Assembly (NCBI GenBank): GCA_964497635.1
Contig: CAZCDB010000006.1
Location: forward strand, 1 to 39,048
Origin: CAMDWQ01 sp964497635
GTDB taxonomy: Bacteria > Omnitrophota > Gorgyraeia > 2-02-FULL-51-18
Reading direction: 5' to 3'
DNA length: 39,048 bases
Each line of letters begins with the position of its first letter. Positions within the stretch are counted from its first letter, which is position 1. Shown in pieces: positions 1 through 8,451 of this stretch. A program made the position numbers and the translations under genes. Below the pieces are notes generated by a model that worked only from the letters and a program-made list of their open reading frames with translations, was not told the DNA's origin and did no database searches.

Positions 1-73
1 GCTGCAGTAGCTCAGTTGGTAGAGCACATCCTTGGTAAGGATGAGGTCATCGGTTCAATCCCGATCTGCAGCT
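1..73 (+). tRNA. tRNA-Thr (anticodon GGT)
   Basis: A full cloverleaf can be drawn. The acceptor arms at 1-7 and 66-72 pair perfectly, the D stem is 10-13 with 22-25, the anticodon stem is 27-31 with 39-43, and the T stem is 49-53 with 61-65. The anticodon at 34-36 is GGT, which reads ACC threonine codons. The discriminator base is T73 and no CCA is encoded. It lies directly upstream of tuf, the same tRNA-Thr/tuf linkage known from E. coli tufB, so the two are probably co-transcribed and the tRNA processed out. Confidence 0.97.
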
Positions 74-119
74 CTGTAAAGTTTTTAACGACATCGAACC
101 ATTAAAGGGAGACTTTCAA

Positions 120-1310
120 ATGTCCAAAGAAAAATTCGAACGCACCAAGCCCCACGTGAACATCGGCACCATCGGACACGTGGATCACGGTAAAACAACG
201 CTAACCGCCGCCATCACCACCGTCCTTGCCAAAAGAGGACTGGCCGAAGCCCGTGCCTTCGACACCATTGATAACGCCCCTGAGGAAAGAGAGCGTGGTA
301 TCACCATCGCCGTCTCTCACGTCGAATACCAGACGGATAAAAGACACTACGCCCACGTCGACTGCCCAGGCCACGCCGACTACATCAAAAACATGATCAC
401 CGGTGCCGCCCAGATGGACGGAGCTATTCTTGTCGTCTCTGCCGCAGACGGCCCCATGCCTCAGACTAGAGAGCATATTCTTTTAGCCCGTCAAGTCGGT
501 GTCCCAGCCGTTGTCGTCTTCCTTAATAAGTGCGACGCCGTCGATGACAAAGAACTCTTAGAACTGGTAGAAGTCGAAGTCAGAGAACTTCTCACCAAGT
601 ACCAATTCCCAGGCGATAAAATTCCCGTGGTCAAAGGCTCAGCTCTTGAAGCCCTCAACAACCCAACAGATGCTGGAAAGATTCAGTGCATCCTAGACCT
701 CATGAAGGCTGTAGACGACTATGTGCCTACCCCCAAGCGTGAAGTCGAAAAACCCTTCTTGATGCCTATCGAAGACGTATTCTCCATCACCGGTCGTGGA
801 ACCGTAGGAACCGGCCGTATTGAAAGAGGCGCTTGCAAAGTCGGCGACGAAGTAGAAATCGTCGGCATCAAAGCCACTAAGAAGACCGTCATCACCGGCA
901 TTGAAATGTTCCGTAAGCTCTTAGACGACGGACAAGCCGGAGACAACGTAGGACTGCTCTTAAGAGGTGTGGACAAAAACGATCTTGAAAGAGGCCAAGT
1001 CCTTGCCAAACCAGGATCCATTACCCCTCACACCAAGTTTAAGGGAGAGGTCTACATCCTTACCAAGGAAGAGGGAGGCCGTCACACCGCCTTCTTCAAT
1101 GGCTACAAACCCCAATTCTATTTTAGAACCACCGACGTGACCGGCATCATGAATCTACCCAAAGATGTAGAGATGGTCATGCCCGGAGACTCTGTCACCA
1201 TCACAGCCGAACTCATCACCCCCATCGCCATGGAGAAGGAACTTCGCTTCGCCATCCGTGAGGGTGGACGTACTGTTGGGGCGGGAGTGATCTCGGAGAT
1301 TTTGGCTTAA
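120..1310 (+). CDS. tuf: Elongation factor Tu (copy 1)
   Basis: EF-Tu is the GTPase that delivers aminoacyl-tRNA to the ribosomal A site. At 396 aa it has normal length. The G motifs are clear: GHVDHGKT at residues 19-26, the switch I RGITIA at 59-64, DCPGH at 81-85, NKCD at 136-139 and SAL at 174-176, followed by beta-barrel domains 2 and 3. A GGGAGA ribosome binding site precedes the ATG. The DNA is identical, by line-by-line reading, to the second tuf gene at 15602-16792, including 14 bp upstream. Codons end in C far more often than in the neighbouring genes (GCC, ATC, ACC), as expected for a very highly expressed gene. It sits between tRNA-Thr and rpmG. Confidence 0.99.
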   Translation: MSKEKFERTKPHVNIGTIGHVDHGKTTLTAAITTVLAKRGLAEARAFDTIDNAPEERERGITIAVSHVEYQTDKRHYAHVDCPGHADYIKNMITGAAQMDGAILVVSAADGPMPQTREHILLARQVGVPAVVVFLNKCDAVDDKELLELVEVEVRELLTKYQFPGDKIPVVKGSALEALNNPTDAGKIQCILDLMKAVDDYVPTPKREVEKPFLMPIEDVFSITGRGTVGTGRIERGACKVGDEVEIVGIKATKKTVITGIEMFRKLLDDGQAGDNVGLLLRGVDKNDLERGQVLAKPGSITPHTKFKGEVYILTKEEGGRHTAFFNGYKPQFYFRTTDVTGIMNLPKDVEMVMPGDSVTITAELITPIAMEKELRFAIREGGRTVGAGVISEILA

Positions 1311-1320
1311 AAAATAGTAC

Positions 1321-1349
1321 TTGCATCCCGCCGGGAGTTCTAGTACACT
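1321..1349 (+). promoter_or_regulatory. Possible sigma-70 promoter upstream of rpmG
   Basis: TTGCAT at 1321-1326 and TACACT at 1344-1349 are separated by exactly 17 bp, and the predicted start falls just before the rpmG ribosome binding site. Both boxes match consensus only in part (3/6 and 4/6). It would let rpmG, and perhaps the genes after it, be transcribed apart from tRNA-Thr-tuf. This is inference from spacing only. Confidence 0.4.
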
Positions 1350-1379
1350 ACCGCGATATTTATTTTTGGAGATCTATTT

Positions 1380-1529
1380 GTGAGAGAGTTTATTGAGTTT
1401 GGATGCACGACATGTCATCGTCGGAATTACACGTCCAATAAAAATAAAAAGCTTCATCCTGAGCGTATTGAGCTCAAGAAGTATTGCCCTTTTTGCCGGA
1501 AGCACACAGTACACAAAGAGCAAAAATAG
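1380..1529 (+). CDS. rpmG: Large ribosomal subunit protein bL33
   Basis: This 49-codon gene starts with GTG and encodes bL33, a small protein of the 50S subunit near the E site. It has the zinc-ribbon form: CTTC at residues 9-12 and CPFC at 36-39, with the usual NY.S.KN segment between them. A GGAG site lies about 8 bp before the GTG. No ATG is available in this frame near the N terminus, and the frame is closed by a TGA just upstream if TTG at 1379 is tried. Placement between tuf and tRNA-Trp/secE is the classic one in many phyla. A strong hairpin follows at once. Confidence 0.93.
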   Translation: MREFIEFGCTTCHRRNYTSNKNKKLHPERIELKKYCPFCRKHTVHKEQK

Positions 1530-1590
1530 AAACAAGCCTCTGCTGATGGAATGAAAATTCCAGCGAGAGGTTTGTTGTCCATTTTTATTT
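1530..1590 (+). terminator. Rho-independent-type terminator after rpmG
   Basis: A long stem follows the rpmG stop. AACAAGCCTC and the bases after it at 1531-1551 pair, with small bulges, with ATTCCAGCGAGAGGTTTGTT at 1557-1576, closing a GAAA-type loop. A T-rich stretch ATTTTTATTT follows at 1581-1590. The T tract starts about 4 nt after the stem, so termination may be partial. It separates rpmG from tRNA-Trp-secE-nusG. Confidence 0.7.
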
Positions 1591-1612
1591 GTTGTTAAAA
1601 ACACAGGGTTTT

Positions 1613-1686
1613 AGGCCAGTAGCTCCAATTGGTAGAGCGGCGGTCTCCAAAACCGCTTGTTGGGGGTTCGAGTCCCTCCTGGCCTG
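1613..1686 (+). tRNA. tRNA-Trp (anticodon CCA)
   Basis: The cloverleaf is complete. The acceptor arms 1613-1619 and 1679-1685 pair, the D stem is 1622-1625 with 1635-1638, the anticodon stem is 1640-1644 with 1652-1656, and the T stem is 1662-1666 with 1674-1678. The anticodon at 1647-1649 is CCA (tryptophan) and the discriminator is G73, as expected for tRNA-Trp. CCA is not encoded. It lies just upstream of secE, a widely conserved linkage. Confidence 0.97.
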
Positions 1687-1722
1687 AAAGGCCGGTTTTA
1701 GAACGTAAGTGGAGCAAGGACA

Positions 1723-1905
1723 ATGAAAAAAGTCATCAATTTTTTTGGCGAAGTTCGCGCGGAAATGCAGAAAGTCACCTGGCCGACTCGTGAAGAGTTG
1801 ATTGGTTCCACCTCGGTCGTATTGGTGACGATGTTGATTTTGTCGACTTTTGTGGGATTTACAGACTTTTTATTTGCCAATTTACTTAAGATTTTCTTAA
1901 AATGA
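1723..1905 (+). CDS. secE: Preprotein translocase subunit SecE
   Basis: SecE is the small membrane subunit that clamps SecY in the Sec translocon. The product is 60 aa, the short single-span form found outside gammaproteobacteria. The cytoplasmic amphipathic helix with the family motif E..KV.WPTREE is at residues 13-25, and one transmembrane segment covers about 32-56. GGAGCAAGGA precedes the ATG. Its stop overlaps the nusG start by 4 nt, so the two are probably translationally coupled. Its partner SecY is encoded at 26104-27471. Confidence 0.96.
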   Translation: MKKVINFFGEVRAEMQKVTWPTREELIGSTSVVLVTMLILSTFVGFTDFLFANLLKIFLK

Positions 1906-2447
1906 CGGAAAAAGTGATGGCCAAACAGTGGTACGTGATTCATACACAAACCGGTCGTGAAGAGACGGTCAAGACCACCTTGGAAGCCAGGGCAGTACAG
2001 AACAATCTTCAAGATAAAATTTTTCAGGTACTGATCCCGACAGAAAAAGTTTCTGAAGTGAAAGCGGGCAAAAAAAAGATCACAACGCGTAAGTTTTTCC
2101 CCGGCTATGTTTTGGTTGAGATGGAAATGACGGATGAGACCTGGTATCTGGTAAAAAATACGCCAGGCGTCAGCGGTTTTATCGGCTCTGGTCGCAAACC
2201 GCTGCCTTTACGTGAGGCGGAAGTAACCGGGATCATCAAGCAGGCCGAGGAGAAGAAGGAAAAGCCCACTCCCAAAGTGATTTATGAGAAGGGTGAGAGC
2301 GTTCGGGTTAAAGAAGGACCTTTTGTTAATTTTAACGGTACGATTGACGAAGTGAATCCCAATCGAGGTAAGCTCAAGGTGATGGTGGCGATTTTTGGCC
2401 GCACGACCCCGGTGGAGCTTGAATATTGGCAAGTAGAAAAGGTTTGA
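1902..2447 (+). CDS. nusG: Transcription termination/antitermination factor NusG
   Basis: NusG binds the RNA polymerase clamp, suppresses pausing, and links polymerase to Rho or to the ribosome through S10. Residues 7-110 form the NGN domain (WYVIHTQTGRE, then FPGYVLV), and 129-181 form the KOW domain (GE.VRV..GPF..F.G...E). I chose the ATG at 1902 because it makes an ATGA overlap with secE; an in-frame ATG at 1917 would remove five residues and begin at MAKQWYV. At 181 aa the length is normal, with no insertion domain. Confidence 0.97.
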   Translation: MTEKVMAKQWYVIHTQTGREETVKTTLEARAVQNNLQDKIFQVLIPTEKVSEVKAGKKKITTRKFFPGYVLVEMEMTDETWYLVKNTPGVSGFIGSGRKPLPLREAEVTGIIKQAEEKKEKPTPKVIYEKGESVRVKEGPFVNFNGTIDEVNPNRGKLKVMVAIFGRTTPVELEYWQVEKV

Positions 2448-2467
2448 TTTTTTAAGGATAGATTCCC

Positions 2468-2893
2468 ATGGCAAAAAAACTGAAAACAACGATTAAGCTT
2501 TACTGTCCTGCAGGCCAAGCCAATCCAGCACCGCCCGTCGGTCCTGCGCTCGGTCAACACGGCGTCAACATCATGGATTTTTGTAAACAGTTCAATGAAA
2601 GAACCCGCGGTCGCGAGGGTTTGACATTGCCAGCGATCATCAGTGTTTACGAAGACAGATCCTTTGATTTTATTATCAAGAGCCCACCCAGCACCATTCT
2701 TTTAAAGCGCGCTTGCGGCGTGGCCAAAGCTTCGGGTGAGCCCAATCGTACCAAGGTGGGCAAAGTGACATCCGCTCAGCTAAAAGAAATCGCGGATGAG
2801 AAAATGAAAGATTTAAATTGTAAAGACATGGCCGGCGCTCTTAAGATTCTTAAGGGGACGGCTCAAAGCATGGGGATTGAGGTCGAGGCATAA
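2468..2893 (+). CDS. rplK: Large ribosomal subunit protein uL11
   Basis: uL11 folds on 23S rRNA to form the GTPase-associated centre, where elongation factors dock. It is 141 aa, full length. The N-terminal domain has the proline-rich loop PAPPVGPALGQHGVNI, the thiopeptide-binding region, at about residues 20-36. The C-terminal RNA-binding domain includes the G..T..Q..EIA..K stretch and ends in GIEVEA. AAGGA lies about 9 bp before the ATG. It is followed one base later by rplA, giving the standard L11 operon order. Confidence 0.98.
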   Translation: MAKKLKTTIKLYCPAGQANPAPPVGPALGQHGVNIMDFCKQFNERTRGREGLTLPAIISVYEDRSFDFIIKSPPSTILLKRACGVAKASGEPNRTKVGKVTSAQLKEIADEKMKDLNCKDMAGALKILKGTAQSMGIEVEA

Positions 2894-2894
2894 C

Positions 2895-3611
2895 ATGGCA
2901 ACTACGATATCCAAAAGAAACAAGGCACTCGCAACATCCGTTGAAAAAGGGAAGGTTTATACACTGAAAGACGCGATCAAGGTTTTGAAAGATGCGCCCA
3001 AGACCAAGTTTGATCAGTCGGTTGATCTCCAGTGCAAACTCGGAGTGGATTTAACCGCCAATGATCAGGCAGTCCGTGGAACCACGGTGCTACCCCACGG
3101 TCAGGGCAAAGTTTTGCGCGTGATCGTTTTCTCTAAAGATGAAAATGCTCGTGCCGCCAAGGAAGCAGGCGCGGATCATGTGGGTGGAGATGATTTGGTG
3201 GCCAAAGTTTTGGGGGGTTGGACAGAATTTGACGTGGCTATTTCTACCCCGGGAATGATGAAGGAAGTGGGGAAACTGGGTAAGGTTCTAGGCCCTCGTG
3301 GCTTGATGCCTTCTCCCAAAGCAGGCACTGTGACGGATAATCCCGCCAAGGCTGTCAGTGAAGTGAAGGCCGGCCGCGTAGAGTTTAAGATGGACAAGCA
3401 AGCCAATATGCATGTTTGCATTGGGAAGCTTTCTTTTGGTGAAGACAAGTTGGCTGAAAATGGGACCGCTCTTTTGGAGGCCCTCATCAAGGCAAGACCC
3501 AAATCTTTGAAGGGTGTTTTTGTGCGGACAGCTTATCTTTCTAGCACGATGGGACCTGGTGTCAAATTGGACATTAGCAAGTATCTTAAAGAGACAGAAG
3601 TCGCTGATTAA
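2895..3611 (+). CDS. rplA: Large ribosomal subunit protein uL1
   Basis: uL1 forms the mobile L1 stalk that helps release tRNA from the E site. In many bacteria it also represses its own operon by binding the mRNA leader. The reading frame is open from 2877, but the proper start is the ATG at 2895 (MATTISKRNK), one base after the rplK stop. The product is 238 aa. The signature region around KVLGPRGLMPSPKAGTV is present near residues 130-146, and the C terminus has the usual STMGPG..ld pattern. I see no obvious L1 operator in the 20 bp before rplK. Confidence 0.98.
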   Translation: MATTISKRNKALATSVEKGKVYTLKDAIKVLKDAPKTKFDQSVDLQCKLGVDLTANDQAVRGTTVLPHGQGKVLRVIVFSKDENARAAKEAGADHVGGDDLVAKVLGGWTEFDVAISTPGMMKEVGKLGKVLGPRGLMPSPKAGTVTDNPAKAVSEVKAGRVEFKMDKQANMHVCIGKLSFGEDKLAENGTALLEALIKARPKSLKGVFVRTAYLSSTMGPGVKLDISKYLKETEVAD

Positions 3612-3624
3612 GGATGATTGAGAT

Positions 3625-4161
3625 ATGAAAACAACTGGTTTCTCACGCGTTTCAAAAGATTCAATTATCAAGCAGGTTGAAAAAGAGCTCAAAGCTCAGC
3701 CAATCTTTTTTGTGACTCAGCACGCAACAGTGTCTGCGACAAGTCTGGATAAGCTTCGTTCCAAACTTCGTAAGTCCAATGCCAAGTATTTGGTGGTCAA
3801 AAATCGTTTAGGCAAAAAGGCTTTTGAGAAAGCCAATCTCAATGATATTGCCGGTTCCTTCGTTGGAGCTTGCGGGATTACCTTTACCAGTGGTGATCCG
3901 GTTGCGCCTTGCAAGGTTCTGGTTGATTTTGCCAAAGAAAATGAAGCTTTCAAGATTCAAGTCGGATATTTAAACGGCCAAAGAGTCAGCGCGGAAGATA
4001 TCAAAGCGTTGGCCAGCCTACCCTCCAGGGAAGTGCTCTTGGCTCGGGTGGTAGGAGGAATTCAGGCGCCGATTTCAGGTTTTGTACAAGTTCTCGCGGG
4101 CACGCTAAGAAAACTGGTGACCGTGGTAGACGCTATTGCCAAGCAGAAGGGCAATTCTTAA
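3625..4161 (+). CDS. rplJ: Large ribosomal subunit protein uL10
   Basis: uL10 is the base of the L7/L12 stalk: its N-terminal domain binds 23S rRNA next to uL11 and its C-terminal helix holds the L12 dimers. The product is 178 aa, slightly longer than the common 165-175. The core KNRLGKKAFEKA at about residues 53-64 and the hydrophobic C-terminal helix (PISGFVQVLAGTLRKLVTVV) are clear. The gap to rplA is only 13 bp, so there is no room for the long L10 leader known from E. coli. Confidence 0.97.
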   Translation: MKTTGFSRVSKDSIIKQVEKELKAQPIFFVTQHATVSATSLDKLRSKLRKSNAKYLVVKNRLGKKAFEKANLNDIAGSFVGACGITFTSGDPVAPCKVLVDFAKENEAFKIQVGYLNGQRVSAEDIKALASLPSREVLLARVVGGIQAPISGFVQVLAGTLRKLVTVVDAIAKQKGNS

Positions 4162-4210
4162 GATCAATAAGAGGCTTTCATAGAGCCCATTAAAAGTAGA
4201 GGATAATGCA

Positions 4211-4612
4211 ATGACACAAGCCGTAGAAGCAACACCGAAGATGCAAGAAATTATCAGCTCCATCGAAACGATGAGCGTTCTAGAGCTAGCAGGTCTGGTC
4301 AAGGCTCTTGAAGATAAGTTTGGCGTTTCCGCCGCCGCCGCTGTTGCGGTCGCAGCCCCCGGAGCGGGTGCTGGAGCCGGTGCCGCCGCCGCGGAAGAGA
4401 AGACTTCCGTGACCGTCGTTCTTAAGAGCGCCGGAGCCAACAAAATTGGCGTGATCAAAGAAATCCGCGCTGTCACCAATCTTGGCCTCAAAGAAGCCAA
4501 GGATCTTGTGGACGCAGCTCCCAAAGCTGTAAAAGAAAACGTCCCCATGAAGGATGCCGAAGCGATCAAGAAGACGCTTGAAGCAGCCGGTGCGCAAGTC
4601 GAGTTCAAATAA
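4211..4612 (+). CDS. rplL: Large ribosomal subunit protein bL12 (L7/L12)
   Basis: bL12 is the multicopy stalk protein that recruits and activates translational GTPases. The product is 133 aa, a little above the usual 120-128. The N-terminal dimerisation domain spans about residues 10-45, then comes an Ala/Gly/Pro hinge of about 25 residues (AAPGAGAGAGAAAA), then the globular domain from about 63 with K.GVIKEIRAVTNLGLKEAKDLV. Codon use is rich in C-ending codons, like tuf. GAGG lies in the 49 bp gap after rplJ. Confidence 0.98.
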   Translation: MTQAVEATPKMQEIISSIETMSVLELAGLVKALEDKFGVSAAAAVAVAAPGAGAGAGAAAAEEKTSVTVVLKSAGANKIGVIKEIRAVTNLGLKEAKDLVDAAPKAVKENVPMKDAEAIKKTLEAAGAQVEFK

Positions 4613-4630
4613 TTAAGCTAGAGTTGTTAG

Positions 4631-4665
4631 AGTCCATTGAGAATGCACCTCATTCTCGATGGATT
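4631..4665 (+). promoter_or_regulatory. Hairpin in the rplL-rpoB spacer
   Basis: The bases 4633-4645 pair with 4651-4663 over 13 bp with one G-T wobble and a 5-nt loop, and two further weak pairs extend the stem. No T tract follows, so it is not a standard intrinsic terminator. In E. coli the same spacer holds a partial terminator and an RNase III site that lower rpoBC expression relative to L12. A similar role here is inference. Confidence 0.6.
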
Positions 4666-4722
4666 GCTATTGTCTAGTTTACTATCACTTTTAATGGATC
4701 GATAAAGCGGGAATCATAGCCA

Positions 4723-7700
4723 ATGGATAGACACGAAAAGCGTTACAGCTTCGGAAAAATCGCCGAGATTTGCCAAATGCCCCATTTGGTCGATATACAG
4801 ACCAAGTCCTTTCAGGACTTTTTACAGTTGGGTGTGGCCAAGTCCAAGCGCAAGAACATCGGTCTTGAAGAAGTTTTGACCGAAGTTTTCCCCATCGAAA
4901 GTTATGATGGAAACTTAAAGCTGGAATACGTTTCTTTCAGTCTTGGGAAGTCCAAGTATACTCTGGAAGAGTGTCAGAAAAAGGGGATGACTTATTCTGC
5001 CCCCCTAAAAATCAAAATCCGGCTTAAAACCCCAAAAGACACCAAGGAACAGGAAATCTTCATGGGCGACATGCCGCTCATGACTGAGACCGGAACCTTT
5101 ATCATCAATGGTGACGAGCGTGTCATCGTCAGCCAATTGCATCGTTCCCCGGGTGTTTCCTATGAAAAAAATCTGCATCCCAACGGCAAGATTCTTCACT
5201 CTGCCCGATTGATTCCTCACCGTGGTGTGTGGCTTGAGTTTGAGTTTGATATTAACGAAACCTTGTACGCCTACATCGATCGTAAGAAAAAGCTTCTTGC
5301 CACCTCTCTTTTGCGTGTTTTTGGTTTGGACACGGATGAGGCGATCATCAAGGCTTTTTGTGGTGTTGAAAAAATTGAGTCCATCAACCGTTACAATCCC
5401 AAGAATCTGATCGGCCACACGCTGGCCCAGGATGTCTTGGATCCAGAAACCAAGTCTTTGATTGCCGAGCATGGCGCTGAAGTTACTCGCGAGCTCATTC
5501 GTAAAATGAGTGATTCAGGGGTAAAATCGATTGTCATTACCCGTACTCAGTCTCCTGAGATTGTTGCCACCCTCAAGAAAGATCACACCAAGTCTGCCAA
5601 TGATGCCTATATTGATATTTACCGCAAACTACGTCCGGGAGATCCTCCAACCATTGATAGCGCCAAGGGAATGGTCGATAAGATATTTTTTGATGCCAAA
5701 CGTTATGATCTTGGAGCGGTGGGACGTTTTGTTATCAACCGCAAATTGGGCGTAAAAGATAGCTTAGAAAATCGTCTTTTAACCCGCGATACTTTAGTGG
5801 CCGTGATCAAGCGTCTTATTGCTGTCAAAAACGGCGATGGAGACACGGATGATATCGATCATTTGGGCAATCGCCGCATCCGTACGGTCAGCGAGCTTTT
5901 GCAAGCGCAGTTTCGTATTGGTTTGGCTCGTTTGGAGCGCTCCGCGAAAGAGCGTATGGGAATCTATGAACTAGATACCATGATGCCGCACAATCTCATC
6001 AACTCGAAGCTGATCTCAAGCGTCATTCGTGATTTCTTCGGACGCAGCCAGCTTTCTCAGTTTATGGATCAGACCAATCCTTTGGCGGAAATGACGCACA
6101 AACGTCGTCTATCCGCGCTGGGTCCTGGAGGGCTTTCACGTGAGCGCGCCGGTTTTGAAGTCCGTGACGTTCACCACTCTCATTACGGTCGTATTTGTCC
6201 TATTGAAACACCGGAAGGTCCAAACATTGGACTGATTGCTTCCTTGTCAACTCATGCCAGAATCAATGATTTTGGTTTTATCGAAACACCTTATCGTAAA
6301 GTTGAGAATGGTCGCGTGACGGAAAAGATTGAGTATTTATCAGCCGATCTTGAAGATCAGTTCATTATCGCTCAGGCCAACGCCAAACTCGATAAGTCTG
6401 GTTATTTCTCGGACAGCAAAGTTTCTTGCCGTCATAAGGGAGATTTCCCACTGACCAGTCCCAAAGAAATTGATTACATGGATATTTCTCCCAAGCAGCT
6501 GGTCAGTATTGCTGCCGGATTGATTCCATTTTTGGAACATGATGACGCCAATCGTGCGCTCATGGGTTCCAACATGCAACGCCAAGCCGTTCCTCTTTTG
6601 ATCACCGAAGCTCCTTTGGTGGGAACCGGTCTTGAGTATCGCTGCGCCAAGGACTCCGGCGCCGTGGTGGTTGCTAAAGAAGAGGGGAAAGTGACCAGTG
6701 TGCAAGCGGATGAGATCGTTGTCAGCGGCACCAAGTACCCTTTAAGAAAGTTTATGCGCTCCAACGCGAGCACTTGTATCAATCAGCGCCCGATTGTGGC
6801 TCTGGGAGATAAGATCAAGGAAGGCCAGGTCATTGCGGACGGCGCGGCGACCCAAAACGGGGAGCTGGCTCTTGGGCGCAATGTTCTTGTCGCTTTTATG
6901 CCTTGGCGTGGATACAACTTCGAGGACGCGATTCTCTTGTCTGAGAAGCTCGTTCGCGAAGATGTTTACACTTCGGTGCATATCGAAGAATTTGAAATCG
7001 AGTCGCGCGACACGCGTCTTGGCAAGGAAGAAATCACCCGTGATATTCCCAATGTTGGGGAAGAAGCACTCAAAGATTTGGGCGAAGACGGAATCATTCG
7101 TATCGGTGCTGAAGTGGGTCCCGGCGATATTCTTGTCGGAAAGGTGACTCCTAAGTCAGAGACCGAGCTCTCTCCTGAAGAAAAGCTTCTCCGCGCTATC
7201 TTCGGAGAAAAGGCCGGAGATGTTCGTGACGCATCTTTGACGGTTCCTCCGGGAGTTGAAGGCGTTATCATTGAGACCAAGATTTTTTCTCGCAAGGGAC
7301 AAGAATCCAAGACCAAAGAAGTTCGTGCCAAAGAAGCTAAAGAAATCGAAGCGATCAAAGCTCAGTACGGTGAGCAGATTTCCACAATCGAGAATGATCG
7401 TGCGAACAAGCTGATTGGGTTGCTTGAGGGCAGGACTCTTGCGGCAAGCCTGGTGGACATTGAGACAGGTGCTGTTTTGATTGGACGTGGGAAGACAGTC
7501 AAGAAATCAGATGCTTCAAAACTGATCAGTGCGGACGTTGAAAATATCAAGCTGGATGAAGAAGAGTCCGCTGTAGAAGAGCAGATCAAGCGCATCTCGC
7601 GTCTTATGGACGATCAAATCGAAGAGCTTCGCTATGAAGAAGATCGAGAGATTGATCGTGTGAAGCGCGGAGACGAGCTTCCTCCCGGAGTGCTTAAGCG

Positions 7701-8451
7701 CGTCAAGGTTCTTGTGGCGCACAAGCGTAAGATTTCCGTAGGCGATAAGATGGCCGGTCGTCATGGAAACAAGGGAATTGTCGCTAAAATTATGCACGAA
7801 GAAGATATGCCGTTCATGGAAGATGGAACGCCAGTGGATATTGTTCTCAATCCTCTGGGCGTGCCTTCCCGTATGAACGTAGGTCAGATTCTTGAAACGC
7901 ATTTGGGCTGGGCGGTCAAGGCTCTGGGAATGACGATCGCAACCCCTGTGTTTGACGGTGCCAGTGAGGCCGAAATCAAACAATACATGAAAAAAGCCGG
8001 GCTTCCCGAGCATGGCAAAGTCACTTTGCGTGATGGCCGCTCTGGAGAACGCTTTGATCAGCAGGTGACCGTTGGATACATCTACATGCTGAAGTTGGCG
8101 CATTTGGTGGATGATAAAATTCACGCCCGCTCAATCGGACCTTATTCCCTGGTAACTCAACAGCCCTTGGGTGGTAAGGCGCAGTTTGGCGGACAGAGAT
8201 TTGGAGAGATGGAAGTCTGGGCGCTTGAGGCTTATGGAGCGGCGTACACACTTCAGGAACTCCTAACCGTCAAGAGTGATGATGTGCAGGGACGCACGCG
8301 CATGTATGAGTCGATCGTTAAAGGTGAAAACGCTCTACAGGCGGATACTCCGGAGTCCTTCAACGTTTTGGTGAAAGAGTTGCAAGCCCTTGGGTTGGAC
8401 ATTCGAACCGAGAAAAAGACAGAAGACGACAAAGAGGTGCAAAGTGAATAA
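4723..8451 (+). CDS. rpoB: DNA-directed RNA polymerase subunit beta
   Basis: The beta subunit forms one side of the polymerase active cleft. It is 1242 aa, shorter than the E. coli protein (1342) and nearer to the compact type. The rifampicin region is at residues 442-464. The residues that give sensitivity are all wild type there (D449, H459, S464, matching E. coli D516, H526, S531). The sequence then runs into ERAGFEVRDVH and GRICPIETPEGPNIGLI. The C-terminal switch and clamp region has GGKAQFGGQRFGEMEVWALEAYGA. It follows the rplL spacer hairpin and overlaps rpoC by 8 nt. Confidence 0.99.
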   Translation: MDRHEKRYSFGKIAEICQMPHLVDIQTKSFQDFLQLGVAKSKRKNIGLEEVLTEVFPIESYDGNLKLEYVSFSLGKSKYTLEECQKKGMTYSAPLKIKIRLKTPKDTKEQEIFMGDMPLMTETGTFIINGDERVIVSQLHRSPGVSYEKNLHPNGKILHSARLIPHRGVWLEFEFDINETLYAYIDRKKKLLATSLLRVFGLDTDEAIIKAFCGVEKIESINRYNPKNLIGHTLAQDVLDPETKSLIAEHGAEVTRELIRKMSDSGVKSIVITRTQSPEIVATLKKDHTKSANDAYIDIYRKLRPGDPPTIDSAKGMVDKIFFDAKRYDLGAVGRFVINRKLGVKDSLENRLLTRDTLVAVIKRLIAVKNGDGDTDDIDHLGNRRIRTVSELLQAQFRIGLARLERSAKERMGIYELDTMMPHNLINSKLISSVIRDFFGRSQLSQFMDQTNPLAEMTHKRRLSALGPGGLSRERAGFEVRDVHHSHYGRICPIETPEGPNIGLIASLSTHARINDFGFIETPYRKVENGRVTEKIEYLSADLEDQFIIAQANAKLDKSGYFSDSKVSCRHKGDFPLTSPKEIDYMDISPKQLVSIAAGLIPFLEHDDANRALMGSNMQRQAVPLLITEAPLVGTGLEYRCAKDSGAVVVAKEEGKVTSVQADEIVVSGTKYPLRKFMRSNASTCINQRPIVALGDKIKEGQVIADGAATQNGELALGRNVLVAFMPWRGYNFEDAILLSEKLVREDVYTSVHIEEFEIESRDTRLGKEEITRDIPNVGEEALKDLGEDGIIRIGAEVGPGDILVGKVTPKSETELSPEEKLLRAIFGEKAGDVRDASLTVPPGVEGVIIETKIFSRKGQESKTKEVRAKEAKEIEAIKAQYGEQISTIENDRANKLIGLLEGRTLAASLVDIETGAVLIGRGKTVKKSDASKLISADVENIKLDEEESAVEEQIKRISRLMDDQIEELRYEEDREIDRVKRGDELPPGVLKRVKVLVAHKRKISVGDKMAGRHGNKGIVAKIMHEEDMPFMEDGTPVDIVLNPLGVPSRMNVGQILETHLGWAVKALGMTIATPVFDGASEAEIKQYMKKAGLPEHGKVTLRDGRSGERFDQQVTVGYIYMLKLAHLVDDKIHARSIGPYSLVTQQPLGGKAQFGGQRFGEMEVWALEAYGAAYTLQELLTVKSDDVQGRTRMYESIVKGENALQADTPESFNVLVKELQALGLDIRTEKKTEDDKEVQSE

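Noticed and set aside
201..476. Minus-strand open frame of 91 codons inside tuf, repeated at 15683-15958
   Set aside because: It is a shadow of the strongly biased tuf frame. It occurs twice only because the two tuf genes are identical, and it has no ribosome binding site or recognisable domain.
1319..1340. Possible terminator directly after tuf copy 1
   Set aside because: TCCC/GGGA around 1325-1336 makes only a 4 bp stem and no T tract follows. The promoter reading fits better.
4681..4722. Internal promoter just upstream of rpoB
   Set aside because: TACTAT at 4680-4685 looks like a -10, but no -35 is found at 16-18 bp spacing.
7516..8124. Minus-strand open frame of 202 codons inside rpoB
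   Set aside because: It lies wholly within a conserved part of rpoB and has the composition of an antisense shadow, with no recognisable domain.
8390..8443. Upstream extension of rpoC from ATG 8390
   Set aside because: The 18 extra residues are translated from within conserved rpoB and do not resemble any beta' N terminus. GTG 8444 has a good site and the normal start.
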